From the NCBI RefSeq assembly GCF_029338515.1, contig NZ_CP119988.1, positions 496,001 through 560,000 of the forward strand: a stretch of 64,000 nt of DNA, in the 5' to 3' direction. This DNA is from Haloglomus litoreum (GTDB lineage Archaea > Halobacteriota > Halobacteria > Halobacteriales > Haloarculaceae). Shown here one piece after another: positions 15,303-24,366 of this stretch. The translations under genes were made by a program, and so were the position numbers. The notes under the pieces are model-generated. The model saw only the letters and a list, made by a program, of their open reading frames with translations. It did not search any database and was not told the DNA's origin. Numbering within the stretch: position 1 is the stretch's first letter; the number at the start of each line of letters is the position of its first letter.

Positions 15303-16811
15303 TTATTCGCCCGGCCAGCGCTCGATGTAGACCGTCTGGTCGGTGTAGAACCGCACGGCGTCGTCGGCCTGCGCGTGGAGGTCGCCGAAGAAGGAGGCCT
15401 TCTGGCCGCCGAAGTGGTAGAACGCCATCGGCGCCGCGGTCCCGGCGTTCACGGCCAGGTTGCCGGCCTCGGCCTCGCGGCGGAACTGCTGGGCCTCGCG
15501 GCCGCGCTCGGTGAACAGGCTGGCGGCGTTGCCGTACTCGCTGGCGTTCAGCGTCTCGATGGCCTCGTCGAACGACTCGACCCGGGAGAGCGCCACGACC
15601 GGGCCGAAGATCTCCTCGCGGGCGATCTCCATGTCGGGAGTCACGCCCCCGAGCACGGTCGGGCCCATGTAGATGCCGTCCTCGTGGCCCGGGACGGTCA
15701 CGTCGCGGCCGTCGCGGAGCAGTTCGGCCCCCTCCTCGATGGCGCGCTCGACGTAGCCGGCCACCTCGTCGCGGTGCTCGGACGTGATGAGCGCACCCAC
15801 GTCCGGGTCGTCCGGGCCGTAGCCCACCTCCGCGGCCTCGGCCTCGGCGACGACCGCCTCGGCGAACTCGTCGTACACCGCGTCCATCGTCAGCACCACG
15901 TCGTTGGCGAGGCAGCGCTCGCCCGCACAGGCACACGCCGAGGAGACGGTCTTCTCGGCGGCGAAGTCGAGGGCGGCCGAGTCGCTGACGATGACGTGGT
16001 TCTTCGCGCCGCCCTGGGCCTGGACGCGCTTGCCCGCGGCCGCGGCGCGCTCGTAGACGTGCCGGGCGACGCCCGTCGACCCGACGAACGACACCCCGGC
16101 GATGGCCTCGTGGTCGCAGATGGCGTTCACCGACTCGGGCCCGCCGTTGACGAGGTTGACGACACCCTCGGGGATGCCGGCCTCGTGGGCCAGCGCCACC
16201 AGCCGCGCGGGCGTGATCGGGTCGCGCTCGCTCGGCTTCAGGATGAAGGCGTTCCCGGTCGCGACGGCGTGGGGCAGGAACCAGAGGGGGATCATCCCGG
16301 GGAAGTTGAACGGCGTGATGGCGGCGAAGACGCCGAGCGGCTGGCGGACGCCGGCCTCGTCGATGTCGGGCGCGGCGCCCTCGACGATGCCCGAGCCCTC
16401 CTTCAGCAGCGAGGGCATCCCGCAGGCCACCTCGACGTTCTCGATGCCGCGCCGGAGCTCGCCGCGGGCCTCCGAGAGCGTCTTGCCGTGCTCGGTCGCG
16501 AGCGTCCGCGCGAGGTCCTCCTGGTGCTCCTCCAGCAGCGCCTTGTACCGGAAGAGGGGCTGGATGCGCTCCTCGACGGGCCGCTGTGACCAGTCCGCGA
16601 ACGCCTCGCTCGCGGCCGCGACGGCGTCGTCCACGTCGGCGGCGGTGCTGTAGCCGACCGTGCCGACCCGTTCGCCGGTGCCGGGGTCCGTGATGGGGTG
16701 TCGCTCGCCCGACGGGTCGCGCCACTCGCCGGCCACGCAGTTGTGGACGGTCGCGCCACCCTCGGCGGTCGGGTCGAGCGCCGGGTCCCCGGTCGTGTCG
16801 TGAAGTGCCAT
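15303..16811 (-). CDS. mmsA: CoA-acylating methylmalonate-semialdehyde dehydrogenase
   Basis: A 502-residue aldehyde dehydrogenase. It resembles MmsA in having ITPFNFPGMIPLWFLPHAVA, the NAD-binding FVGSTGVARHVYERAAAAGK and the catalytic-cysteine segment CAGERCLAND, where general aldehyde dehydrogenases have a different surround. It would convert methylmalonate or malonate semialdehyde to propionyl- or acetyl-CoA in valine, pyrimidine or inositol breakdown. The start at 16811 (MALHDTTGDP) is chosen because a TATA-like box lies 26 nt before it; an in-frame ATG at 16835 is too close to the box. It is divergent from rtcB. Confidence 0.9.
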   Translation of the reverse strand: MALHDTTGDPALDPTAEGGATVHNCVAGEWRDPSGERHPITDPGTGERVGTVGYSTAADVDDAVAAASEAFADWSQRPVEERIQPLFRYKALLEEHQEDLARTLATEHGKTLSEARGELRRGIENVEVACGMPSLLKEGSGIVEGAAPDIDEAGVRQPLGVFAAITPFNFPGMIPLWFLPHAVATGNAFILKPSERDPITPARLVALAHEAGIPEGVVNLVNGGPESVNAICDHEAIAGVSFVGSTGVARHVYERAAAAGKRVQAQGGAKNHVIVSDSAALDFAAEKTVSSACACAGERCLANDVVLTMDAVYDEFAEAVVAEAEAAEVGYGPDDPDVGALITSEHRDEVAGYVERAIEEGAELLRDGRDVTVPGHEDGIYMGPTVLGGVTPDMEIAREEIFGPVVALSRVESFDEAIETLNASEYGNAASLFTERGREAQQFRREAEAGNLAVNAGTAAPMAFYHFGGQKASFFGDLHAQADDAVRFYTDQTVYIERWPGE

Positions 16812-16833
16812 ACCGCGTGGCCGATTGCTCGCC

Positions 16834-16840
16834 ACATAAG
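16834..16840 (-). promoter_or_regulatory. TATA-like box of mmsA
   Basis: On the minus strand CTTATGT is centred 26 nt before the ATG at 16811. Confidence 0.5.
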
Positions 16841-16926
16841 GGGGGTGCCTAGGCCCCCGCTACGCCGTGTCATCCGGCCACGGGGTGACGACAGGTTCAA
16901 CCCTCCCTCCCGGCTACGCTCGGCCG

Positions 16927-18378
16927 ATGCCCATCGAACTGGCCGGCGAGTACACGACGGCACGCGTGATGGTGGAGGACGAGTCCCTCGTCGAGCAGGG
17001 CCTGCTCGACCAGGTGCAGGAGTTCGTCGACCACCCCGCGTTCACCGAGCCGGTCGTCGTGCAACCAGACGGACATATCGGTGCTGGAGCGCCGGTCGGG
17101 TTCACGATGCCGCTGGCCGAGCAGGTCGTCCCGAACGTCATCGGGGTCGACATCGGCTGCGGGATGACGGTCACGCGCCTCGGCGACGCGCTCCCCCTGG
17201 AGCACGCCGAGCGCGAGCGCCGCGTCCGCGAGGCCGTCCCGATGGGGCGGTCGGTTCACGAGTACGACGACGCGGTCCACCTCGTCGACGAGTTCCCGTT
17301 CGCCCGCGCGAACGAACGGTTCGAGCAGTTCGACCGCGCCTTCCGCGATCGGTTCGACGAGCCGGTCGACCCCGCGTTCGCGTTCGACGGCTACGACGGC
17401 GACTACTTCGAGACGCTCTGCGAGCGCGTCCTCGCGGACCAGCGCCAGGGGATGGGCCACGTCATCCGCTCGGCCGGCACCCTGGGCGGCGGCAATCACT
17501 TCGTCGAGTTCGCCCGTGCCCGCGACTCTGGCGACTACTACCTCGTCATCCACAGCGGCTCGCGCTACCTCGGCAAGGCCGTCGCGGAGTTCTGGCAGAA
17601 TCGGGCCACCCAGCTCCGGAACGCCGACCGCGTCCGCGAGCGCATCGACCCCGAGGACGCGCGTTTCCTGAAGTTCGACCCCGACGAGGTGAGCGACGCG
17701 GACCTGTTCCGCTGGGTCACCGGCGGGATGGGCGAGTCCCACATCCGCAAGGAGCGCGTCCGCGAGGAACTCGACGGGAAGGCCATCGAACACACCTTCG
17801 ACCGCCTGGGCGACCTCCGCCCGGCGACGGGCGACGAGGGCCGCAACACCGACCTCGACCCGCTCGTCGGCCGCGAGGCGCACGGCTACTACGTGGACAT
17901 GCTGTTCGCCCAGCAGTACGCCCGCTGGAACCGTGAGCTGATGGCCGACGCCATCTGCGACGCGCTCGGCGTCGACCCGGACGAGCAGTGGCACTCGACG
18001 CACAACTACATCGACTTCCGCGACCTGACCATCCGGAAGGGTGCCACCCCGGCCCGCGAGGGCGAGCGCCTCCTGATCCCCTTCAACATGGCGGAGGGTG
18101 CCGTCATCGCCCGCGGGAAGGGCAACGAGGAGTGGCTGTCGACGGCCCCGCACGGCGCCGGCCGGCGGATGGGCCGTCGCGACGCGCACGACCGCCTCTC
18201 GATGGCCGACTTCGAGGCCGCCATGGAGGGTGTCTACTCCGAGTCCGTCGTCGAGGACGTGCTCGACGAGGCGCCCGCGGCGTACAAGCCCGCCGACGCC
18301 ATCGAGCGGGCGCTGGAACCGACCGCGGAGGTGGTCGAGCGGCTGGCCCCCGTCCACAATCTGAAGGCGACGGAGTAG
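16927..18378 (+). CDS. rtcB: RtcB-family RNA ligase, GVDIGCGM type
   Basis: The product is 483 residues. RtcB joins RNA 2',3'-cyclic phosphate or 3'-phosphate to 5'-OH ends using GTP and Mn. Metal and guanylylation residues are present: Cys in GVDIGCGM, His in GTLGGGNHFVE, His in HSGSRYLG, and the guanylylated His in APHGAGR. The wording GVDIGCGM and HSTHNYIDF resembles the bacterial-type subgroup more than the archaeal tRNA-splicing RtcB (which has DINCG), so it may be a second, RNA-repair paralog rather than the tRNA-exon ligase. The start is the ATG preceding PIELAGEY. Confidence 0.88.
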   Translation: MPIELAGEYTTARVMVEDESLVEQGLLDQVQEFVDHPAFTEPVVVQPDGHIGAGAPVGFTMPLAEQVVPNVIGVDIGCGMTVTRLGDALPLEHAERERRVREAVPMGRSVHEYDDAVHLVDEFPFARANERFEQFDRAFRDRFDEPVDPAFAFDGYDGDYFETLCERVLADQRQGMGHVIRSAGTLGGGNHFVEFARARDSGDYYLVIHSGSRYLGKAVAEFWQNRATQLRNADRVRERIDPEDARFLKFDPDEVSDADLFRWVTGGMGESHIRKERVREELDGKAIEHTFDRLGDLRPATGDEGRNTDLDPLVGREAHGYYVDMLFAQQYARWNRELMADAICDALGVDPDEQWHSTHNYIDFRDLTIRKGATPAREGERLLIPFNMAEGAVIARGKGNEEWLSTAPHGAGRRMGRRDAHDRLSMADFEAAMEGVYSESVVEDVLDEAPAAYKPADAIERALEPTAEVVERLAPVHNLKATE

Positions 18379-18494
18379 CCGGGTTACAGGCCGACCCGGA
18401 TAATCGGGTAACGTGTCCCGTACCGTGGCTGTGGTGTACTTTCTGATGTTTTCGTGGGTCCTCTCGAGCAATGGTCGGATCCGTTTGCCGGGTC

Positions 18495-19400
18495 TCACGG
18501 CACCAGCTGCATCGTCGCCGCGACCGCCAGCACGAAGCCGAGCAGCAGGACGGCGCTCCCGGTCAGGTAGAGGCGGTGGCCGTCGGCGCTCTCGTCGAGC
18601 AGCAGCCGCTTCTCGCGCGTCGACACCAGCATCCGCGACCCGTCGACCGGATGCGTGACGACGGCGTCGTCGGTGGGGAAGCGGTCGTCGTCGCCGCCGG
18701 CCAGCAGCTCCGAGGAGCCGCCCGCGCGGCCGGTGTCGCGCCGGGCGTAGCCGAGGACGTACACCTCGTCGCCGGCCCGCAGGGTCGCCTCCTCGTAGGT
18801 CCGGTCCGCCAGCCCGTCGCCGGCACTCAGATGCGGGGCGTCCCGGACCCACTCGGTCAGCTCCGGGGGGGCCGCCTCCTGCGAGGGGACGAACACCTCG
18901 GCGTCGAACCCACCCAGGTCGATGGTCGCGCGCCCGGTCCGGACGGTCGAGGGGAGTGCGCCGAGTTCGCTGTCGAACTCGAGATCGCGGGTCGCCAGGT
19001 TGCCCGGGTCCACGAGCACCTTGCTGGTCCCGTCGTCGACGTAGAACGGCACGGAGCGGAACCCCGTCGCGACCCGTCGCGTGCCGGCGATGCCCGTCCC
19101 GCCACGCCCGCGGGTCGCCCGCCACGCCGTGAGGACCGCGCCGTCCGTCCCGGAGACGGGGGCCGTGAACGTCCCGTCCGGGTCGGGTTCGACCGTCCGG
19201 ACCGGCGCATCCGGCGCGGGGACGACGGTCCCGGTCAGCTCGACGAGCCCGCGCTCGGTCGTCCGGCCGGTCCCGGCCGGGAGGGTCGTGGCCAGCCGCG
19301 AGTGGCGCTTGCGGCGGCGGTCCCCGACCCGGCCCAGCATGAACCCGACCCCCATCACCCCCACGCCGACGAGCGTCAGCAGGATGTGGACCGTCGCCAT
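18495..19400 (-). CDS. GIDE-domain-like membrane protein
   Basis: The product is 301 residues. One N-terminal hydrophobic helix (residues 4-24, VHILLTLVGVGVMGVGFML) and one C-terminal helix (residues 280-298) bracket a strand-rich soluble domain. The pattern RGLVELTGTVVPA, then FTAPVSGTDGAVLTAWRAT and PFYVDDGTSKVLVDP resembles the GIDE domain of mitochondrial MUL1-type proteins. Prokaryotic members lack the RING finger, and none is visible here. Function is unknown; a membrane-stress or envelope role is only a guess. The gene is convergent with rtcB. Confidence 0.65.
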   Translation of the reverse strand: MATVHILLTLVGVGVMGVGFMLGRVGDRRRKRHSRLATTLPAGTGRTTERGLVELTGTVVPAPDAPVRTVEPDPDGTFTAPVSGTDGAVLTAWRATRGRGGTGIAGTRRVATGFRSVPFYVDDGTSKVLVDPGNLATRDLEFDSELGALPSTVRTGRATIDLGGFDAEVFVPSQEAAPPELTEWVRDAPHLSAGDGLADRTYEEATLRAGDEVYVLGYARRDTGRAGGSSELLAGGDDDRFPTDDAVVTHPVDGSRMLVSTREKRLLLDESADGHRLYLTGSAVLLLGFVLAVAATMQLVP

Positions 19401-19602
19401 CGAGCGGGGAGCCGGACGCCGGAGGGATAACGTTGCGCCCGTCGGTTACCGGCCTTACAGAAGCGCCGCCGGCGAGCGGTGGGTGGCCCCGACCGCGCAG
19501 CGTGTCCCCGGCCGCCCCGGCGGCGGGTTTCAAGCCTTCGCCGCGAGTAACGCCGCCCGTGCACATCGTTCGTTCCACGGGCCGGTCGCCGGAGGGACTG
19601 CC

Positions 19603-20814
19603 ATGACCGACGGTGACGACGACGCGGGGTTCCGGTTCGCGTACGAGCCGGGGGCGGTCGTCTACGGCGAGGGGCGGGTGGCCGACCTCGAACGGGAGCT
19701 GGCCGCCATCGGGGCCGAGCGCGGCCTGGTCGTCGCGGGCGAGACCGTCGGCACGACCGACGCCGTCGTCGGCCCCGTCCGCGAGGGTCTGGGCGACCGG
19801 CTCGCCGACGTGTTCGCCGGGACGACGCCCGAGAAGCGGCTGGCGCAGGCCGCGGCCGCCGCTGATGCCTTCGAGGACGCCGACGCCGACGCGTTCGTCT
19901 CCCTGGGCGGCGGCAGCAGCCTCGACGTGGTGAAGGTCGCGAGCACGCTCGTCGCCTCCGGGCAACCGTACGAGAGCGCACTGCGGGACCTCGAACGGGC
20001 AGGGACCGTCCCGGTGCCGGACGACGAGTTGCCGCCCATCGTCGCCGTCCCGACGACGCTCGCGGGCGCGGACCTCTCGGTCGTCGCGGGTATCACCGCC
20101 CGCCGCGACACGGAACCGGTCGTTCGCGGCGGCGTCTTCGACGGCCGGCTGATGCCCGAGGCGCTCGTCTACGACCCCGACCTGTTCCGCACGACGCCCG
20201 ACGGGGTGCTGTGCGCGTCGGCGATGAACGGCTTCGACAAGGGGCTCGAGACCGTCTACGCCCGGAACGGGACCCCCGTCACCGACGGGACCGCCCTGCG
20301 GGGCCTGCGGCTCCTCTCGCGGGGGCTCCCGGCGCTCGGCGCGGGCGAGCGCGACGACGACACCATGCACGACGCCATCGTCGGGACCGTGCTCGTCCAG
20401 TACGGCGCCTCCCGGGGCGACGGGACGACGCTGTCGGTCATCCACGCGTTCGGCCACGGCCTCGCGCGAGGGTACGACATCCAGCAGGGCGCCGCCCATG
20501 GCGTCATCGCCCCCCACGCCGTCCGTGATATCTTCGCGTCCGTGGACGGCCGGCGCGACGAACTCGCGGAGGCGCTCGGCGTCGCCGACGAGGCCGACGG
20601 GCCCGAGGCCACCGCCGACGCCGTGGTCGACGCCATCGACGGCATCCGCGCAGCGCTCGGCCTGCCCGAACGCCTGCGCGACACCGCCATCCCCCGCGAG
20701 GACCTGCCCGACATCGGCCAGGCCGTCGTCGACGACGGCTTCATGCCGAACCGGCCGCGCGGCTACGACCCCGACGCGGACGCCATCGAGGCCGTCCTGG
20801 AGCGGGCGTGGTGA
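19603..20814 (+). CDS. Iron-containing alcohol dehydrogenase-family protein
   Basis: The product is 403 residues. It has the group III alcohol dehydrogenase fold: N-terminal Rossmann-like part with DAFVSLGGGSSLDVVK (NAD(P) loop) and PTTLAGADLSVVAGIT. The metal region includes the Asp in SAMNGFDKGLE and histidines in VIHAFGHGLARGYD and QGAAHGVIAPH. It would reduce or oxidise an unknown alcohol, aldehyde or keto substrate. The start is the ATG before TDGDDD; the frame is open further upstream but lacks coding character. A 16-nt copy of its 3' end follows the stop (20826). Confidence 0.88.
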   Translation: MTDGDDDAGFRFAYEPGAVVYGEGRVADLERELAAIGAERGLVVAGETVGTTDAVVGPVREGLGDRLADVFAGTTPEKRLAQAAAAADAFEDADADAFVSLGGGSSLDVVKVASTLVASGQPYESALRDLERAGTVPVPDDELPPIVAVPTTLAGADLSVVAGITARRDTEPVVRGGVFDGRLMPEALVYDPDLFRTTPDGVLCASAMNGFDKGLETVYARNGTPVTDGTALRGLRLLSRGLPALGAGERDDDTMHDAIVGTVLVQYGASRGDGTTLSVIHAFGHGLARGYDIQQGAAHGVIAPHAVRDIFASVDGRRDELAEALGVADEADGPEATADAVVDAIDGIRAALGLPERLRDTAIPREDLPDIGQAVVDDGFMPNRPRGYDPDADAIEAVLERAW

Positions 20815-20841
20815 GGTCCGTGTCCGAGCGGGCGTGGTGAG
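20800..20841 (+). repeat. 16-nt direct repeat at the end of the dehydrogenase gene
   Basis: GAGCGGGCGTGGTGAG, which includes the stop codon, occurs at 20800-20815 and again at 20826-20841, a 26-nt period. It looks like a small slippage duplication. Confidence 0.6.
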
Positions 20842-20949
20842 CCACTCGCCCTCCCGGCGCCGACCCCCCGCCCGAGCCGGTTACACCCGCGTCACCCGCC
20901 GACACGGGCGTTCGCGCGAGTATTTCCGGCTCGCACTCCTACGTCTGGT

Positions 20950-21927
20950 ATGGCCGAAACCACGGGCATCCACCACGTGACAGCCATCGGTGGGGACCCG
21001 ACACGGAACGCGCGGTTCTACGTCGAGACGCTCGGACTGCGCCTCGTCAAGCGGACGGTCAACCACGACGACACCGGCACCTACCACCTCTACTTCGGTG
21101 ACGGCGAGGGGACGCCCGGTACCAACATCACGTTCTTCCCGTGGACCGACGACGGCCGACAGGGCGAGTTCGGCGCCGGGCAGACGCAGTACACGGCGTA
21201 CGCGGTCCCCGAGGGCTCGCTCGGATACTGGGCCGACCGGCTCGCGGCCCACGGCGTCGACGCCGAGCGCGTCGAGGTGCTGGGCCAGGAGCGGCTGCGC
21301 TTCTCCGACCCGGACGGCATCGGCCTGGAACTCGTCGCGACGGATGCCGAACGGCCCGGCGAGCCGTGGGCCGACTCGCCGGTCCCCGCGGAGCACCAGC
21401 TACTCGCCTTCGCGGGCGTGACGCTCGCGCTCGCGGACCCCTCGGTCACGGGCGAGGTGCTGGAAGCCATCGGCTACGAGCGGGTCTCGGGTGATACCGA
21501 CGCGGGCATCACGCGCTACGACACCGGCGCCGACGGCCTGGGAACCTGGGTCGACCTCGTGGGGACGGACACTCCGCGCGGCCGGATGGGCGTCGGGACG
21601 GTCCACCACGTCGCCTTCCGCCTCGCCGACGAGGACGAGCAGCGGGCGATGCAGGACGCTCTCGACGAGGTCGGGATGGACGCGACCGAGATCATCGACC
21701 GGACGTACTTCAGGGCGATCTACGCCCGGGAGCCGGGGGGTGTCCTGTTCGAGTTCGCCACGATGGGGCCGGGGTTCGACGCCGACGAGCCCGTCGAGTC
21801 GCTGGGCGAGCGCCTGGCGCTCCCGGAGTGGCTGGAGGACGAGCGCGAGGAGATCGAGGCCGCGTTGCCCGCGTTCGAGGCCCCTACCCCGGGGCCGGCC
21901 GCGAACGAGACCAGCGCGGACGACTGA
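20950..21927 (+). CDS. Ring-cleaving dioxygenase / glyoxalase-superfamily protein
   Basis: The product is 325 residues with two vicinal-oxygen-chelate modules: GIHHVTAIGGDPTRNARFY at the N-terminus and VHHVAFRLAD near residue 220. Likely iron or manganese ligands are the His of GIHHVT, the His of TVHHVAF and the Glu of GVLFEFAT. The layout matches the MhqO/PcpA-like group (catechol or hydroquinone ring cleavage), widely annotated in haloarchaea. The substrate is unknown. It ends 75 nt before the next gene, which has its own TATA box. Confidence 0.87.
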   Translation: MAETTGIHHVTAIGGDPTRNARFYVETLGLRLVKRTVNHDDTGTYHLYFGDGEGTPGTNITFFPWTDDGRQGEFGAGQTQYTAYAVPEGSLGYWADRLAAHGVDAERVEVLGQERLRFSDPDGIGLELVATDAERPGEPWADSPVPAEHQLLAFAGVTLALADPSVTGEVLEAIGYERVSGDTDAGITRYDTGADGLGTWVDLVGTDTPRGRMGVGTVHHVAFRLADEDEQRAMQDALDEVGMDATEIIDRTYFRAIYAREPGGVLFEFATMGPGFDADEPVESLGERLALPEWLEDEREEIEAALPAFEAPTPGPAANETSADD

Positions 21928-21973
21928 GGAGTGACCACTGCCCGGTCCGATTCTTCCCCGGGGGAGCAGCAGA

Positions 21974-21980
21974 GATATAC
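21974..21980 (+). promoter_or_regulatory. TATA box of membrane protein gene 22003
   Basis: GATATAC is centred 26 nt before the ATG at 22003. This favours that ATG over the ATG at 21997 and the upstream GTG at 21931. Confidence 0.55.
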
Positions 21981-22002
21981 TCTCCGCGACGTAGCCATGG
22001 GT

Positions 22003-22920
22003 ATGTCAATCGTCGAGCGGGTCCGCAAGCCGGAGTACACCGGCGAGAACCGCTGTATCCCCTGTACGCTCGCCAACAGTGTCATCGCGGTCGTCCTCGC
22101 GGCGGTCGTCGGGGCCGCGTGGTGGGTGCTGGTCGGGACCGTCACCGGGGGTGCGGTCGTCGCGGCCGTCGTCCTGGTCGCGAGCGCGCTGAGCATCTGG
22201 CTCCGTGGTTATCTCGTCCCCGGGACGCCCGAGCTGACGAAGCGCTACTTCCCCGACTGGCTCCTCGCGAAGTTCGACAAGGGGCCCGCCGCGGCTGGCG
22301 GGATGGCCGCGGGCGCCGGTGGGGCCGCCGGCGACGGGACCGACGACGAGCGCGAACTGCAGGGACAGGTGAACTCGGAGGCCGTCCTGCTGGAGGCGGG
22401 CGTCGTCGAGCCGTGCGCCGACGAGGACGACCTCTGTCTGTCGCCGGCGTTCCGCGGGTCGTGGCGCGACCGGATGGGCACTATCCGCGAGGAGGGCGCC
22501 GAGCGCGCCGAGCTCGCGAACCAGCTCGACCTGGACCCCGAGGAGGTGCGGTTCGAGGAGCACGGTGGCGCGTTCGTCGCCTTCTACGATGGCCGCCGAG
22601 CCGGCCAGTGGGAGTCCCGCGCGGCGCTCATCGCCGACCTCGCGGCCGCCCGTGTCCTCCCCGAGTGGGTCGGGGGCTGGGACGACCTCGCCATCGGTGC
22701 CCGCTCGCAACTGCTGGGCGGCCTCCGCATCTTCATCGACGAGTGCCCGGACTGCAGCGGCCCCGTGGTGGCGGGCCGCGAGACGGTCGAGTCCTGCTGT
22801 CGCTCCCACGAGGTCGTCGCGGCCAACTGCCAGGAGTGCGGGTCGCGGCTCCTGGAACTGCCGTATGAGGAGCCCGCCACGCCCGGGGGGCCCGGTGGTG
22901 ACCCGACGCTGTCGGACTGA
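22003..22920 (+). CDS. Membrane-anchored protein with C-terminal zinc-ribbon cysteines
   Basis: The product is 305 residues. A short cytosolic stretch with CIPC (ENRCIPCTLANSV) precedes two hydrophobic helices (residues about 24-67). Then comes an Ala/Gly-rich linker and a soluble domain of about 190 residues. The soluble part ends with CPDC, ESCC and CQEC cysteine pairs that could hold zinc. I recall this as an uncharacterised haloarchaeal family. The start at 22003 is set by the TATA spacing. It may be co-expressed with the DUF5783-type gene that follows by 54 nt. Confidence 0.7.
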   Translation: MSIVERVRKPEYTGENRCIPCTLANSVIAVVLAAVVGAAWWVLVGTVTGGAVVAAVVLVASALSIWLRGYLVPGTPELTKRYFPDWLLAKFDKGPAAAGGMAAGAGGAAGDGTDDERELQGQVNSEAVLLEAGVVEPCADEDDLCLSPAFRGSWRDRMGTIREEGAERAELANQLDLDPEEVRFEEHGGAFVAFYDGRRAGQWESRAALIADLAAARVLPEWVGGWDDLAIGARSQLLGGLRIFIDECPDCSGPVVAGRETVESCCRSHEVVAANCQECGSRLLELPYEEPATPGGPGGDPTLSD

Positions 22921-22974
22921 CCCGCCCGTTCGACACCCGACCAGTTTTCCCTGCCCGCATCCCCAGCCACGTGT

Positions 22975-23325
22975 ATGCCCGAGTTCGACGCCGACCGCTT
23001 CGCCGAGGCGAAGTACGTCGACTACCTGACCGACCTGCAGACGGCCTACAAGAACGCGTTCGACCGGATGAACGACCGCTACGACTCGAAACTGGTCCAC
23101 GCCATCGACCAGGAGGTGCTCAACGAGTCCGAACCGTTCTACGAGGGTGACGGGCGCTTCCGGCTGGAGGTGCCCGAGGACCCGCACGGGCGCGTGACGA
23201 GCGTCGTGGTCGGCGAGGAGAAGTTCGCGGGCGTGCTGGCGGCGTACCGCGAGACCGTCGAGCGCGAGATCGCCCGCCAGTTCGGCTTCGACCCGGACGA
23301 GGGGTCGGCGACCGCTGCGGAGTGA
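22975..23325 (+). CDS. DUF5783-type haloarchaeal protein
   Basis: A 116-residue acidic, helical protein. Its sequence AYKNAFDRMNDRYDSKLVHA with IDQEVLNESEPFYEGDGRF is very strongly conserved in haloarchaea as I recall (DUF5783). No catalytic motif or membrane helix is visible and no function is known. The spacing to the upstream membrane protein is short, but its own start region is plain. Downstream is hairpin cluster B. Confidence 0.8.
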   Translation: MPEFDADRFAEAKYVDYLTDLQTAYKNAFDRMNDRYDSKLVHAIDQEVLNESEPFYEGDGRFRLEVPEDPHGRVTSVVVGEEKFAGVLAAYRETVEREIARQFGFDPDEGSATAAE

Positions 23326-23393
23326 GTGCTGTTAGCGGTGTCGCGTGTCTGTAGCGAATTGGTCGGGGACGGAGACAACAGCGACAGGCTGTT

Positions 23394-23541
23394 GAAAGCC
23401 CCCGCGTGCTCGACCGTCCGCGGCTCGCTGCGCTCCTCACGGTCCGGGCATGCGGCGGGTTCGCTGGCGCTCACCCGCCGTTCCGGGCGTGCGTTGTGGT
23501 GCTAGCGTCGCCGGGGACGGGTCGAGCCCGCGGCCCCTTTC
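23394..23541 (-). repeat. Hairpin module B1 (minus orientation)
   Basis: The plus strand reads GAAAGCCCCCGCG at 23394 and CGGCCCCTTTC ending at 23541. On the minus strand this is GAAAGGGG...GGGGGCTTTC, the same ends as module A. The core is GACGCTAGCACCACA (23495-23509) and GAGGAGCGCAGCGAG is present. The inner stem includes GCTCGACC pairing with GGTCGAG. The tail beyond the 3' end (towards 23370) reads CAACAGCCTGTCGCTGTTG. Confidence 0.8.
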
Positions 23542-23631
23542 AGTCCCGCCCAATTCGACATTCCAGGGTCGCTCCACACCATTCTAGCTCGATGCGTGCG
23601 CTCCGTGGACCTGACAACATCGGGTGGGAAT

Positions 23632-23748
23632 GGAAGGGGCTGACCGGTCGACCCATCCCGGGCGACGCAAGCACCGCAGCCGAGCGACCGACGGGAGCGA
23701 GGCGAGGAGCGCAGCGAGCCCCGGATGGTCGAGCGGCCAGGGGCTTCC
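23632..23748 (+). repeat. Hairpin module B2 (plus orientation)
   Basis: Arms GGAAGGGGCTG and CAGGGGCTTCC: outer GGAAG/CTTCC pair, GGG faces GGG, then CTG/CAG and an inner GTCGA stem. The core is GCGACGCAAGCACCGCAG, followed by GAGGAGCGCAGCGAG. B1 and B2 point outward, forming an inverted pair about 355 bp long between the DUF5783-type gene and the NifU-domain gene. Confidence 0.8.
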
Positions 23749-23892
23749 AATCCGTTCGTTCCCGTCACAGAGGACCTCGAACCAATCGATACAGCCAGCC
23801 CCTCCCTGTACCGCTCACGAGGCGAACACGTCCCCGACTCCATCCCACGTCCCAACCAAAGGTCTAAGCGCCGTCGCCGCCAACCCCGGACC

Positions 23893-24270
23893 ATGAGCAC
23901 CCAGAGCGAGGACGGCGGCGAGGACGAGCTGCGCGAGCGCATCAGCAACTTCCTCCGCCGGAACTTCCCGCAGATCCAGATGCACGGCGGTAGCGCCGCC
24001 ATCCAGAACCTCGACCGCGAGGAGGGGTCGGTGACGATCATGCTCGGCGGCGCCTGCTCGGGCTGTGGTATCTCTCCGATGACCATCCAGGCCATCAAGT
24101 CCCGCATGACCAAGGAGATCCCCGAGATCAACACCGTCCACGCCGAGACCGGCATGGGCGGCTCGGAGGGCATGGCCGGCGGCGCCGGCGGCGGCAGCAT
24201 GTCCCCGTCGTTCCCCGGCGAGTCCTCCTCCTCGTCCGATTCGGACGAGGGGCCCGAGGCGCCGTTCTAG
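23893..24270 (+). CDS. NifU C-terminal-domain Fe-S scaffold-like protein
   Basis: The product is 125 residues. Residues 12-85 form a NifU-like domain with the paired cysteines C55-S-G-C58 in MLGGACSGCGISPMTIQAI, which in homologs bind a transient Fe-S cluster for delivery to apoproteins. The C-terminal 40 residues are a Gly/Met then Ser/Asp-rich disordered tail, longer than in bacterial NfuA. A GTCTAAG box at about -27 supports the ATG at 23893, against an open frame extending into repeat B2. Confidence 0.9.
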   Translation: MSTQSEDGGEDELRERISNFLRRNFPQIQMHGGSAAIQNLDREEGSVTIMLGGACSGCGISPMTIQAIKSRMTKEIPEINTVHAETGMGGSEGMAGGAGGGSMSPSFPGESSSSSDSDEGPEAPF

Positions 24271-24366
24271 CTTCCGTTCTTCCGCTTCTCGCTGTTTTCA
24301 CCGGTCGCGAGCGGCCGCCTTCTTGAAGAGAGTGGTCCCACCCCTCGGACCTCGCGGTCGGGGCTG

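Noticed and set aside
16897-20517. Very long minus-strand frame (over 1200 codons)
   Set aside because: It runs antisense to rtcB and the Fe-alcohol dehydrogenase and through several genes. In GC-rich DNA with G/C third positions the opposite strand lacks stops; composition is Arg/Gly/Val low complexity without motifs.
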